Origin: Roseimaritima sp.
GTDB taxonomy: Bacteria; Planctomycetota; Planctomycetia; Pirellulales; Pirellulaceae
DNA: 6,470 nt
NCBI GenBank assembly: GCA_007124075.1
Contig: SLFV01000393.1
Coordinates: 1 to 6,470 of the forward strand
Reading direction: 5' to 3'
The notes below the pieces were generated by a model. That model made no database searches, was not told where the DNA came from, and saw only the letters and a list, made by a program, of their open reading frames with translations. A program made the position numbers and the translations under genes. Of the stretch, positions 1-6,470 are shown piece after piece; position 1 is the first letter of the stretch; each line of letters starts with the position of its first letter.

Positions 1-29
1 AAAAAAGCTTCCAGTTCACGAAAAAACTC

Positions 30-57
30 TTGCGTAGCCCGTTGCTATCAATATTAA
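30..57 (+). promoter_or_regulatory. Weak promoter candidate ahead of the kinase
   Basis: TTGCGT (30-35) and TATTAA (52-57) are separated by 16 bases in an AT-rich stretch about 100 bases before the kinase start. They match the housekeeping consensus in three and four of six positions respectively. An inverted repeat, ATCAAT (47-52) against ATTGAT (67-72), overlaps the -10 element and could be a regulator site. Planctomycete promoters are poorly defined, so this is only a candidate. Confidence 0.2.
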
Positions 58-153
58 TCGTCAATCATTGATGCTCTCGGGTGGGAGAACTTAAAATGAA
101 GGCGAGGCCGCGAACGATCGCCGCCCTGTTTTTCCCTTGCTGTCTGGCAACCC

Positions 154-2016
154 ATGGCAAACCAACGATTTGGCCCGTACCTACTACAAGAAAAACTTGG
201 TTCAGGTGGCATGGGGTCGGTTTATCGCGCGATTCATGAGACGACGGGGCAACCGGTTGCGGTCAAGCTGATCGCTGAGCAGGTCGCCGATTCGGAGCGT
301 TTTCGACGTCGCTTTTTGGTGGAAGTGGAAACTCTAAAGAAGTTGAATCATCCGAATATCGTGCGGTTGATCGGATATGGCGAGGAGCAAGGCGTTTTGT
401 TTTATTCGATGGAGGTTGTCGACGGGCTTTCGTTGCAACAATACCTCCGCGAACACAAGCGGTTGGATTGGCGTCTGACGATCGATATTGCGATAGACAT
501 CTGTGCCGCGCTGAAACACGCGCACGACTTAGGCGTGATCCACCGCGATCTGAAACCTGCAAACTTGCTGCTGGATGACCAACGATGTATTCATCTGGTT
601 GACTTTGGAATCGCCAAATTGTTTGGCGCGGGGGACCACACCGCCGCCGGTTCGGTGCTGGGAACCGCAGATTTCATGGCGCCTGAACAGGCTGGCGAGG
701 GCAAGATCACCACACGGACCGATTTGTACGCGCTAGGCAGTGTTCTTTATGCGTGCTTGGCGGGCCGCGCGCCCTTCGGTGGAAAGTCGATCACGACCGT
801 TATCGATGCATTACGCCGCGAGACTCCGGTAGCCTTGGACCTGATCGTGCCAGAAACTCCTGAAGAGTTGACGGAATTGATCCATCAGTTACTTGAAAAA
901 GCACCTGAGAAGCGTCCGCCGACCGCATTGGTGGTTGGGAATCGGCTGCGAGCGATGCGGGCGGGCTTGCAAGCGCGAGAGGCCCAAACGGCCTCGGATT
1001 TGGGACAGCCAACGCAAGTTGAGTCCCCGACCGATAGTACCGACTTGGAGATCGATCCGGCTTTTGTGATTCCCTCCGAGCGTCCAACCGTAGCGCCGCA
1101 AGGGCGTACGGCCTCCCCTGGTTCGGACGGCGATCCATTGGAGGCGACCTTGGATGTAACATTGGATTCAGCGCCGGGGCAAGTGCCGACACGGCCGCCG
1201 ACGCTGCAGTCAGCGGGCCCTCAGCCGGGTACGACACAATCAAGCGAGCTACCGAAAACACTAGATACAAGTTTTCGCACCGTTGACGAGATGGACCGCG
1301 GTCGGGGATTGATTACAGAGGAGGAGCCCCCTGAAATCCAGGTGGTCCAGTTGCTTTCGATCGGTGGACTGATCCTGGTACTGGCGGTGATGATCGGGCT
1401 TTCTTTTTTTTGGCTGCGCACCCCAACCTCGGACAAACTTTTCGAATCGATTGAATACAATGCGGCGGCCGGAAATTATTCTGCCTTGCGCCGAGACGTC
1501 AGCAATTTTACGCGTGCTTACCCGGATGATCCACGCATACCGGAAATCCAATCGTTGACCTCAGGGATGGACATGGAAGGTACGATCCGGCGACTCCGTT
1601 TGGCGGGGCTGAAGGCAGGGGGGATTCAGCGTTTATCTCCGCTGCGGCAAGCATTTTTGGAAGCGGCGATGCTACGTGAACAGGACCCTGCAGGTGCGGT
1701 CGAAAAGTTCTCGCAGTGGCTTGCGGTTTTTGGGCATGAAGGTGGGACGCAAGACTTGGAGACACAAAGGCTCCAGCGCTTGGCGATTTCCGAAATGGAA
1801 AGACTGCACGAATCTGCTCAATTACAACCCGTGGACACACGTGCGCAGGCACTTCAAGAACAAATGAATTGGGCTGCGGAAAACCTCCCCGCGGAGGAAC
1901 TGAAAGAGTTTTATCGTGGTCTGATCTTGCTGTACGAAAACAAGGCCTGGGCAGAAGGTCTGATCCGCGAGGCAAAGGAGCATCTGAACGGCTTGCTAAA
2001 TGGAGCAGCCTCGTGA
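154..2016 (+). CDS. Membrane-anchored Hanks-type serine/threonine protein kinase
   Basis: This 620-residue protein transfers phosphate from ATP to Ser/Thr of target proteins. The kinase domain spans about residues 9-270 and is intact: glycine loop GSGGMG (16-21), ATP lysine K38 in VAVK, helix-C glutamate probably E57, catalytic HRDLKPAN (130-137, D132, N137), DFG (150-152), MAPEQ (175-179), D190 and R254. A Pro/Thr/acid-rich linker (about 275-395) leads to one membrane span (397-421), followed by a roughly 195-residue helical, TPR-like region outside the membrane that matches no PASTA, WD40 or other named sensor I recognise. ATG154 is the only possible start, because the frame is closed by a TGA at 97-99 and has no other start codon in between. 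No clear Shine-Dalgarno sequence precedes it. A DUF58 gene follows 116 bases downstream. The kinase assignment is secure; signal and substrates cannot be told from sequence. Confidence 0.96.
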   Translation: MANQRFGPYLLQEKLGSGGMGSVYRAIHETTGQPVAVKLIAEQVADSERFRRRFLVEVETLKKLNHPNIVRLIGYGEEQGVLFYSMEVVDGLSLQQYLREHKRLDWRLTIDIAIDICAALKHAHDLGVIHRDLKPANLLLDDQRCIHLVDFGIAKLFGAGDHTAAGSVLGTADFMAPEQAGEGKITTRTDLYALGSVLYACLAGRAPFGGKSITTVIDALRRETPVALDLIVPETPEELTELIHQLLEKAPEKRPPTALVVGNRLRAMRAGLQAREAQTASDLGQPTQVESPTDSTDLEIDPAFVIPSERPTVAPQGRTASPGSDGDPLEATLDVTLDSAPGQVPTRPPTLQSAGPQPGTTQSSELPKTLDTSFRTVDEMDRGRGLITEEEPPEIQVVQLLSIGGLILVLAVMIGLSFFWLRTPTSDKLFESIEYNAAAGNYSALRRDVSNFTRAYPDDPRIPEIQSLTSGMDMEGTIRRLRLAGLKAGGIQRLSPLRQAFLEAAMLREQDPAGAVEKFSQWLAVFGHEGGTQDLETQRLQRLAISEMERLHESAQLQPVDTRAQALQEQMNWAAENLPAEELKEFYRGLILLYENKAWAEGLIREAKEHLNGLLNGAAS

Positions 2017-2028
2017 TCGTTCACGGCA

Positions 2029-2056
2029 CGCAGCGGTCATCGCAGCTTGCGTTTTT
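2029..2056 (+). terminator. Possible weak intrinsic terminator after the kinase gene
   Basis: CGCAGC (2029-2034) can pair with GCTTGCG (2045-2051), with one bulged T and a 10-base loop, giving six base pairs, and is followed directly by five T (2052-2056). It lies 12 bases after the kinase stop. A second tiny hairpin, CGTGA/TCACG (2012-2025), overlaps the stop codon. If real, the structure would partly uncouple the kinase from DUF58. The stem is short, so read-through and co-transcription remain possible. Confidence 0.3.
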
Positions 2057-2118
2057 GGGTTAGGATCTAGTTTTTAGGCTTCAAATGATGTAGCCCATCA
2101 AACGTACCACGGCAATTT

Positions 2119-2123
2119 GGGGA
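2119..2123 (+). promoter_or_regulatory. Ribosome binding site of the DUF58 gene
   Basis: GGGGA ends nine bases before ATG 2133. It is the only clear purine-rich ribosome site in front of any of the four main genes, and it favours this start over other codons in the region. Confidence 0.5.
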
Positions 2124-2132
2124 CCGCTATAA

Positions 2133-3458
2133 ATGATTCGCCCTATCGGTCGGATTGTCGTCGCCCTTGCGGCAATGATCTTATTGGGGATGATCTTCGG
2201 AGCTTCACTGTGGCTGTACGCCGGGTACGCCGCCACCGGACTGGTTCTGGTCAGCCGTTATCTTGCCGCTTCCTGGACACGGAATGTTTTGATTACGCGT
2301 CGATCTGGGGGGATGGAGGTAGATCTCGGAAGCAGCACCACGATTCAGGTCACGGTTCGCAATCAAGGTCGCATACCAATTCTTTGGCTGCTGGTTGAAG
2401 ATTTGCTGCCGCGTACCGCACTGATTTTTCAACCACCCGCGCTGGAGGTGCATGGCGAGCGGTTGCGGGTTTTGATGCTGTGGCCTGGCCAGCAGCAACA
2501 ACTCCTCTACCGTCTGACGTGCAACCGTCGTGGCTATTTCCAAATCGGACCGACGGTCCTGGAGACAGGCGATTTATTTGGTTTGCAGCGGAACTATCGT
2601 GTCGGAGCAGAACCGCAGTTTTTGCTGGTCTTACCCAGGATCGTGCCGCTGTCGGGATACGAAATCGCGTCAACGCGTCCGGTTGGGGAAATCAAGATGC
2701 GGGAGCGTTTTTTGGATGATCCAACCCGGCTGCAAGGAATCCGCGAATGGCAACCGGGTGACGCAATGAAGCAGATTCATTGGCCAGCAACCGCTCGCAC
2801 AGGCCTATTGCACTCCAAGGTCTATGAACCGAGCTCGGTCGCGGGTGTGACACTGGTGTTGGATTTTCATCGGCAGGCCAATCCGCGCCAGCACGAGCCC
2901 GTGCGGTCCGAATTGGCGGTCACTGCGGCGGCATCGATCGCGGCATTCATCTACGAAATGAATCAGCCGCTGGGGGTTGTCAGTAACGGGCGCGACGCGG
3001 CGGACCGAATTCGCAGTGACGGTTGGGCAGGCGACTTTCGGACTCGTGCCATCGCGGCACAGCAAGCATCGATGGCTAACACCAGTGATCGATTGCGTCC
3101 TGTGGTCCAGACGGCTGGACGAGGTCCTAGTAATTTTCAGGACATTCAACGTCTGCTGGCTCGCCTGGAACTGAGCGATGGCTTACGTTTGGAGCAATTG
3201 CTGGTCGAGTCGGCGCATCGCTTGGCTCGTGAAACCACGATTGTCATCATCGCCCAGTTCGTCGGTGAGGAGACGACGGCCGCGTTACTGCAGATGCGTC
3301 GTCGCGGGTGGGCGTTGGCGGTGATCTTGAATGTTTATGACGACGAGCTATATTCCCGAACGGCTGGCCCTTTGATCGGCGGACGAGTTCCCGTCTTGCA
3401 GTTGAAAGGCGAGCAGCAGATCGGCGATATTTGTCGCCAATTTGCCATCACGCAGTAG
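2133..3458 (+). CDS. DUF58 family membrane protein
   Basis: This is a 441-residue DUF58 protein. Two adjoining hydrophobic stretches (about 8-28 and 29-45) anchor the N-terminus. A beta-rich region follows (about 58-150), of the kind often seen between the anchor and the DUF58 core. The family signature is at 203-232: IREWQPGD, then IHWPATARTG, then LLHSKVYEP. The core runs on into a von Willebrand A-like fold with strand TLVLDF (240-245), but the expected DxSxS metal site reads D244-F-H-R-Q, so metal binding is doubtful; this degeneracy is common in one branch of the family. The C-terminus (TTIVIIAQFV, then WALAVILNVYDD) fits the end of that fold. DUF58 proteins are poorly understood and often sit beside MoxR AAA ATPases and transglutaminase-like proteins; neither is present here, and an upstream kinase takes that position. 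GGGGA at 2119-2123 supports the ATG start. Confidence 0.9.
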   Translation: MIRPIGRIVVALAAMILLGMIFGASLWLYAGYAATGLVLVSRYLAASWTRNVLITRRSGGMEVDLGSSTTIQVTVRNQGRIPILWLLVEDLLPRTALIFQPPALEVHGERLRVLMLWPGQQQQLLYRLTCNRRGYFQIGPTVLETGDLFGLQRNYRVGAEPQFLLVLPRIVPLSGYEIASTRPVGEIKMRERFLDDPTRLQGIREWQPGDAMKQIHWPATARTGLLHSKVYEPSSVAGVTLVLDFHRQANPRQHEPVRSELAVTAAASIAAFIYEMNQPLGVVSNGRDAADRIRSDGWAGDFRTRAIAAQQASMANTSDRLRPVVQTAGRGPSNFQDIQRLLARLELSDGLRLEQLLVESAHRLARETTIVIIAQFVGEETTAALLQMRRRGWALAVILNVYDDELYSRTAGPLIGGRVPVLQLKGEQQIGDICRQFAITQ

Positions 3459-3592
3459 CCGAAGAAGCACGTGCGGGAAAACGGCTTGTCTGGCGGTGGG
3501 AACGCGCGCATCCTGCAGCATCGAGGTTTTCGTTGCTCTGACTCCGTTGTCCTGTGATCGAACGAACCGTCACCAGCGAACAATCCTTCCTT

Positions 3593-3648
3593 GGGATATT
3601 CCCTCGGAGCCCTCAAAGTCATTGACGCTCCGACGACCGGGATATCCC
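3593..3648. terminator. Compound stem-loop between convergent genes
   Basis: GGGATATTCCC (3593-3603) pairs with GGGATATCCC (3639-3648) with one bulged T. The adjoining TCGGAGC (3604-3610) pairs perfectly with GCTCCGA (3627-3633), leaving CGACC (3634-3638) as a bulge. Inside, TCAA (3613-3616) pairs with TTGA (3622-3625) around a 5-base loop. In total about 17 outer and 4 inner base pairs form. It starts 15 bases beyond the stop of the minus-strand gene and 134 bases beyond the DUF58 stop. There is no T-tract on either side, so a bidirectional, U-tract-free terminator is an inference from position. Each outer arm is itself palindromic or nearly so, which would also suit a protein-binding site. 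Confidence 0.55.
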
Positions 3649-3663
3649 TAAACGCCCTGCCTC

Positions 3664-4674
3664 TTAATCACGACTCCAGATCAAACGCATAATGAACGAC
3701 TCCTCCGTCGCATCGATCGAGGTTCCGAAGCCCATGCCAGCCTGGATTTGGATCGTCCTGGTCAGGTCGCAATGAATTTGAGGAACGACGATCAACTGTC
3801 GCCGATCTACCAGGCGGGCAGCATAATTAGTTTCCACCCCCAATTGAATGTCGGGCGTTAGTTCGCGAAACAACGCTAGGTTAAACAGGCTTTCATACGT
3901 TTCGCTGGTGTTGGGCCCACGTAGATTCATACGCCCGCCCAGCATAAACAACGCACTCCAACGCTCATCGAAGCGGACGCCGCCAATATACAGCAACGTC
4001 GTATTCCAGCCTTGCCAAGCGACGGTCGGTTCAATCAACATCTGAAAGCCGTGAATGTATTGATCTTCAAATGCGGTACCGATCGTCCATTGCAAGCCAA
4101 GCTTGTAAGATTCCAACGTAGATGACTCGTAGGGCAATTCAAACTCGATCGCGAAATTGTCCACGGGAGCAAATTCAATCTCCGGGGCCCATTCGATTCC
4201 CTTTAAATCCCGAGTCTGCGGGCCTGGACCAAAGGGATCATTGGACAGATCGCGGTTTTTTGCCCGCCAAGGAAAAATCGCCAACGTATTGGCCTCCAAT
4301 TCACCCCTCCGGGCACCCAGCGGACGAACCATGTCAAACAACATTGGTTCAGGCACATCCACGGTACCCTCATCGTTCGCGTTGTGTGTTGACCGCCAAT
4401 CATTGCGGCGTTCGGGTCTTAAAAACCGCTGCCAATCCGTCTGCTGCACCTCGCTGACATGGTACGGCGCTGGGGACGCACTTTCCGCGATCGCCTGCTC
4501 CAGCCAAACGTAGTCGGTTGGGGTTTCTTGTGACCGGGAAATCTGCGGACTCGCAGTCAGTACGTATGCGATCCATAGCCCAACGTAAAACCGCGCCGGA
4601 ACAAAATCACGGATCGGCCTGAAATTGGATGTCGATCGATTTCGATTGCGGAAGTTCACGGAAGTCATTTGCAC
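3664..4674 (-). CDS. Exported beta-rich protein, probable outer-membrane barrel
   Basis: This is a 336-residue hypothetical protein. A basic N-region (about 1-28) precedes a hydrophobic stretch FYVGLWIAYVLTAS (29-42) and small or polar residues to about 49, which reads as a long signal peptide. The next hundred or so residues are polar and low in structure. From about residue 165 to the end the chain alternates hydrophobic and polar residues with aromatic ends (IEFAPVDNFAIEFELPYES, LYIGGVRFDERWSALFMLGGR, IMRLIWSRD), the pattern of antiparallel strands in an outer-membrane barrel. The 'EFELPY' segment recalls MetA/phenol-pathway-like transporters, but this is only a resemblance. The first codon is GTG at 4672-4674; an in-frame ATG at 4666-4668 two codons later is equally plausible and would give 334 residues. 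No clear Shine-Dalgarno sequence is visible before either. The DUF1501 gene lies 382 bases upstream on the same strand. Function is unknown. Confidence 0.8.
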   Translation of the reverse strand: MQMTSVNFRNRNRSTSNFRPIRDFVPARFYVGLWIAYVLTASPQISRSQETPTDYVWLEQAIAESASPAPYHVSEVQQTDWQRFLRPERRNDWRSTHNANDEGTVDVPEPMLFDMVRPLGARRGELEANTLAIFPWRAKNRDLSNDPFGPGPQTRDLKGIEWAPEIEFAPVDNFAIEFELPYESSTLESYKLGLQWTIGTAFEDQYIHGFQMLIEPTVAWQGWNTTLLYIGGVRFDERWSALFMLGGRMNLRGPNTSETYESLFNLALFRELTPDIQLGVETNYAARLVDRRQLIVVPQIHCDLTRTIQIQAGMGFGTSIDATEESFIMRLIWSRD

Positions 4675-4724
4675 CGCTGGCGAAGCGTCAAATAAAAAAT
4701 TTAAGAAGAGGCAAGGGCTTCAGG

Positions 4725-4730
4725 AGTCAA
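4725..4730 (-). promoter_or_regulatory. Possible -35 element for the beta-rich protein gene
   Basis: On the minus strand this reads TTGACT, five of six matches to the -35 consensus, about 50 bases before the start. The best -10 match downstream, TAAATT, is 21 bases away, which is too far for a typical housekeeping promoter. It is therefore only a hint that the gene has its own promoter in this gap. Confidence 0.15.
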
Positions 4731-4850
4731 TTGTGCGAAGCACCCGAAGGGAAGCTGGCGGCAATGTACTCCTGGCACCCTAGCCGGAACACCGTTGTTG
4801 TTGCACTGTTAGCCGTCACCTCTTGATGGGGAGTGTGGGGCCCGTCGTGC

Positions 4851-5027
4851 TGAGGGCCAATGCTTGCGTCCCAACCAGGGACTGGTCCGCAGATAAACCA
4901 CCCGATACGGTTCCCCCAAGGAAAGGCCGCATATTCCTAATAATCGTCGCGATCCGAACTTAGGTTTAACTTAATTGTCCTCCTCAAACCGCGCCATTGG
5001 CGCAGCCCGGAGAAGTGTGAGGGCCAA
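4851..5027 (+). repeat. 10-base direct repeat TGAGGGCCAA, two copies
   Basis: TGAGGGCCAA occurs at 4851-4860 and 5018-5027, both preceded by GTG-like sequence (GTGC and GTG). The second copy can form a hairpin on the plus strand, GAGGGCC with GGCCTTC, with one G-U pair and a 10-base loop, close to the 3' end of the DUF1501 gene. It could be part of a dispersed intergenic repeat or a chance match. Confidence 0.35.
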
Positions 5028-5056
5028 ACAAGCAGGGCCTTCGTTCCGAACGCGAC

Positions 5057-6442
5057 CTACGCCAAGATTCGATCCACCACACGACCATACACGTCGGTCA
5101 GGCGGAAATCGCGACCCGCATAGCGGTAGGTGAGGCGTTGGTGGTCGATCCCGAGCAAATGCAAAATCGTTGCGTGCAAGTCATGCATGTGAACTCGATC
5201 GCGAACCGCACGGAATCCCAATTCATCGGTTTCACCGAAGGCTAAGCCGGACTTCACGCCGCCACCAGCCAAAAACGCAGTAAAGCCCTGCGGGTTGTGG
5301 TCGCGTCCATCCCGCCCCTGCACCACTGGGGTACGACCGAATTCACCGCTCCAAACGATCAAGGTTTCGTCCAGCATCCCGCGCTGCTTGAGGTCGTGAA
5401 TCAAGCCTGCCAGAGGCAGGTCCGTAGCCGCCGCATTCTTCTGATGACCGGCATACAGGTTACCGTGCTGGTCCCAGACATTTCCAGTCGAAATCTGAAT
5501 AAACCGAACCCCCGCCTCCGCTAACCGTCGGGCCAGTAGGCAGTTCTTCCCAAAGGATGCCGTCGCTGCTTGATCAATCCCATATAGTCGGCGAATACTC
5601 CCAGGCTCGTCTTCGATTCGCAATACATCGGGAGCGGCGGTTTGCATTCGAAATGCCATTTCATAGGACGCGATCGCACCTTCAATCGCTGCATCGGGTC
5701 CACTGGAAGCCAAGTGCCTGCGGTTGTACTGCTGCAGGAGGGCAAGTTGCTGTATCTGGTGGTGACGGTTGGGATGATTGGACTCCAAATTGGGAATCTT
5801 CCCGTCACGGAATTTTCCGTTGACACCAATCGTCGTGGCTTGATGCGTTGTAGGCAAAAAAGCGCTACCATAATTCCGCGGACCACCGTGACTTGATGCG
5901 GGACTGAGGGCAACAAAACTGGGCAAGTTTTCATTTTCGTTTCCCAGCCCGTAACTGACCCAAGACCCTAAACTAGGCCGGACAAGATTGTCGCTGCCGG
6001 TATTTAACATGCTGACGGCCTGGCCGTGCGATTGACCACGTGTATGCATCGATCGGATCACACACAACTCGTCGGCGACCTTTGCTAGTTCCGGGAAAAG
6101 CTCGCTGACCCACAGGCCCGATTGGCCATGTTGCCGAAATTTCCAGGGCGATTTCAGGGCGATCGGCTTGGCATCCACTTGCGAGGGCAGGTCAATCGGG
6201 ATGGTTTTGCCGTCATACCGAGCAAGCGCCGGTTTGGGATCGAAAGTGTCGACCTGGCTGGGCCCACCATGCATGAACAGAAAAATGACTCGCCTGGCCC
6301 GCGCGACATGGTGCAGCAAGCCCGTCTGCATCGCATCGACTGGCCTTGACAAAAGTTCTGCGGCAGCCAACGCCCCGAATCCACAGGCTGCCTGCCGCAA
6401 CAACGCTCGGCGACTGGCGGTAAAATTGGCAGTTTGCATCAT
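5057..6442 (-). CDS. DUF1501 protein, Tat-exported, sulfatase/phosphatase-like fold
   Basis: This 461-residue protein has the usual length for planctomycetal DUF1501 proteins, whose fold is related to alkaline phosphatases and sulfatases but whose substrate is unknown. A twin-arginine signal (SRRALL at 10-15, then a hydrophobic Ala/Gly/Leu stretch to about 31) points to folded export. Family landmarks follow in order: [18 protein letters not shown] (54-71), WDQH (323-326, a likely metal-site element), GEFGRTP (366-372), GRDHNP (379-384), the [14 protein letters not shown] block (418-431) and the closing [11 protein letters not shown]. No break or missing landmark is seen. ATG at 6440-6442 is followed at once by a second ATG, so the start may be one codon later. 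No Shine-Dalgarno sequence is evident in the 28 bases available. In planctomycetes such genes usually follow a PSD1-type cytochrome gene (DUF1549/DUF1553), expected beyond the window edge. Confidence 0.95.
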   Translation of the reverse strand: MMQTANFTASRRALLRQAACGFGALAAAELLSRPVDAMQTGLLHHVARARRVIFLFMHGGPSQVDTFDPKPALARYDGKTIPIDLPSQVDAKPIALKSPWKFRQHGQSGLWVSELFPELAKVADELCVIRSMHTRGQSHGQAVSMLNTGSDNLVRPSLGSWVSYGLGNENENLPSFVALSPASSHGGPRNYGSAFLPTTHQATTIGVNGKFRDGKIPNLESNHPNRHHQIQQLALLQQYNRRHLASSGPDAAIEGAIASYEMAFRMQTAAPDVLRIEDEPGSIRRLYGIDQAATASFGKNCLLARRLAEAGVRFIQISTGNVWDQHGNLYAGHQKNAAATDLPLAGLIHDLKQRGMLDETLIVWSGEFGRTPVVQGRDGRDHNPQGFTAFLAGGGVKSGLAFGETDELGFRAVRDRVHMHDLHATILHLLGIDHQRLTYRYAGRDFRLTDVYGRVVDRILA

Positions 6443-6470
6443 GATACTCGTAGGGATTGGAGTCCGTTGG

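Larger units (their letters stand above)
4675..5056. other. 382-base gap without a convincing gene
   Basis: This lies between two minus-strand genes. I find no supported coding region or RNA gene. It holds an A/T-rich tract at 4690-4704, which would form part of the leader of the 3664-4674 gene, and small dyads: GTCCC/GGGAC (4868-4882), overlapped by ACCAG/CTGGT (4874-4886); CCTAA/TTAGG (4936-4964); GCGCCA/TGGCGC (4991-5003). A 10-base direct repeat is also present. The gap is long enough to hold a separate promoter for the downstream gene. Confidence 0.6.

Noticed and set aside
1..71. End of an upstream gene at the left edge
   Set aside because: All three plus-strand frames close within 71 bases (stops at 35-37, 55-57, 69-71), and none of the short tails has a recognisable C-terminus, so a partial gene cannot be supported.
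800..1270. 156-codon open frame on the minus strand within the kinase gene
   Set aside because: It lies opposite the kinase C-lobe and linker, shows no recognisable domain, and its low-complexity Ser/Pro/Arg content is that of an antisense shadow of a well-supported gene.
1508..1975. 155-codon open frame on the minus strand opposite the kinase C-terminal region
   Set aside because: Pro/Ser/Arg/His-rich composition, no motif or ribosome site, and complete overlap with a real gene.
4122..4513. Two overlapping plus-strand frames of 111 and 118 codons opposite the beta-rich protein gene
   Set aside because: Both read as shadows: Pro/Arg/Ser-rich, no motif, and the minus-strand frame has a signal peptide and a coherent strand pattern.
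4722..4826. Possible small plus-strand gene in the gap, with AGGAG at 4722-4726 and a TTG start at 4731
   Set aside because: The frame gives only about 31 residues ending in a short hydrophobic tail. The start is a rare TTG very close to the ribosome site, and nothing conserved is recognisable. An internal ATG at 4764 has no ribosome site.
5521..5934. 137-codon minus-strand frame inside the DUF1501 gene
   Set aside because: It is a second frame of the same strand within an intact, motif-complete DUF1501 gene. It is not evidence of a frameshift, since the main frame is unbroken.
6359..6415. Lipoprotein signal at Cys20 of the DUF1501 protein
   Set aside because: The residues before Cys20 are Q-A-A, which lack the required hydrophobic residue at -3. 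The twin-arginine motif explains the N-terminus better.

Overview
The window looks like ordinary chromosomal DNA from a planctomycete, most likely of the Pirellulaceae/Rhodopirellula kind. The basis is family content: a Tat-exported DUF1501 protein ending in the planctomycetal '[11 protein letters not shown]' signature, a Hanks-type kinase with a single membrane span, a DUF58 protein and a secreted beta-rich protein. Moderate GC, starts with little or no Shine-Dalgarno sequence and loosely spaced genes agree with this. The assignment is by recognition of families, not by a search.

Layout: two plus-strand genes converge on two minus-strand genes. Positions 1-153 are a leader with a weak promoter candidate and a short upstream frame that has a better ribosome site than the kinase. 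Positions 154-2016 (+) encode a complete membrane-anchored Ser/Thr kinase. Positions 2017-2132 hold a small terminator-like hairpin and a GGGGA ribosome site. Positions 2133-3458 (+) encode a DUF58 membrane protein. Positions 3459-3663 separate the convergent stops and contain a strong compound stem-loop (3593-3648). Positions 3664-4674 (-) encode a secreted, probably outer-membrane beta-barrel protein of unknown function. Positions 4675-5056 are a 382-base gap with small dyads and a 10-base direct repeat but no convincing gene. Positions 5057-6442 (-) encode the DUF1501 protein, whose start lies 28 bases from the window edge.

How they may work together: the kinase reads an extracytoplasmic or membrane signal through its C-terminal helical region and phosphorylates cytoplasmic targets. 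The DUF58 protein next to it is of a type usually associated with MoxR ATPases and envelope stress or assembly, so the two plus-strand genes could form an envelope-related pair. The DUF1501 gene is probably the distal member of the common planctomycete PSD1-cytochrome/DUF1501 couple, with the partner expected just outside the window. The two strands need not be functionally linked.

I see no CRISPR array, RNA gene, insertion sequence or phage gene. Nothing convincingly marks a new system. The most unusual items are the 3593-3648 stem-loop, the kinase/DUF58 pairing without the usual MoxR neighbour inside the window, and the unclassified beta-rich exported protein.
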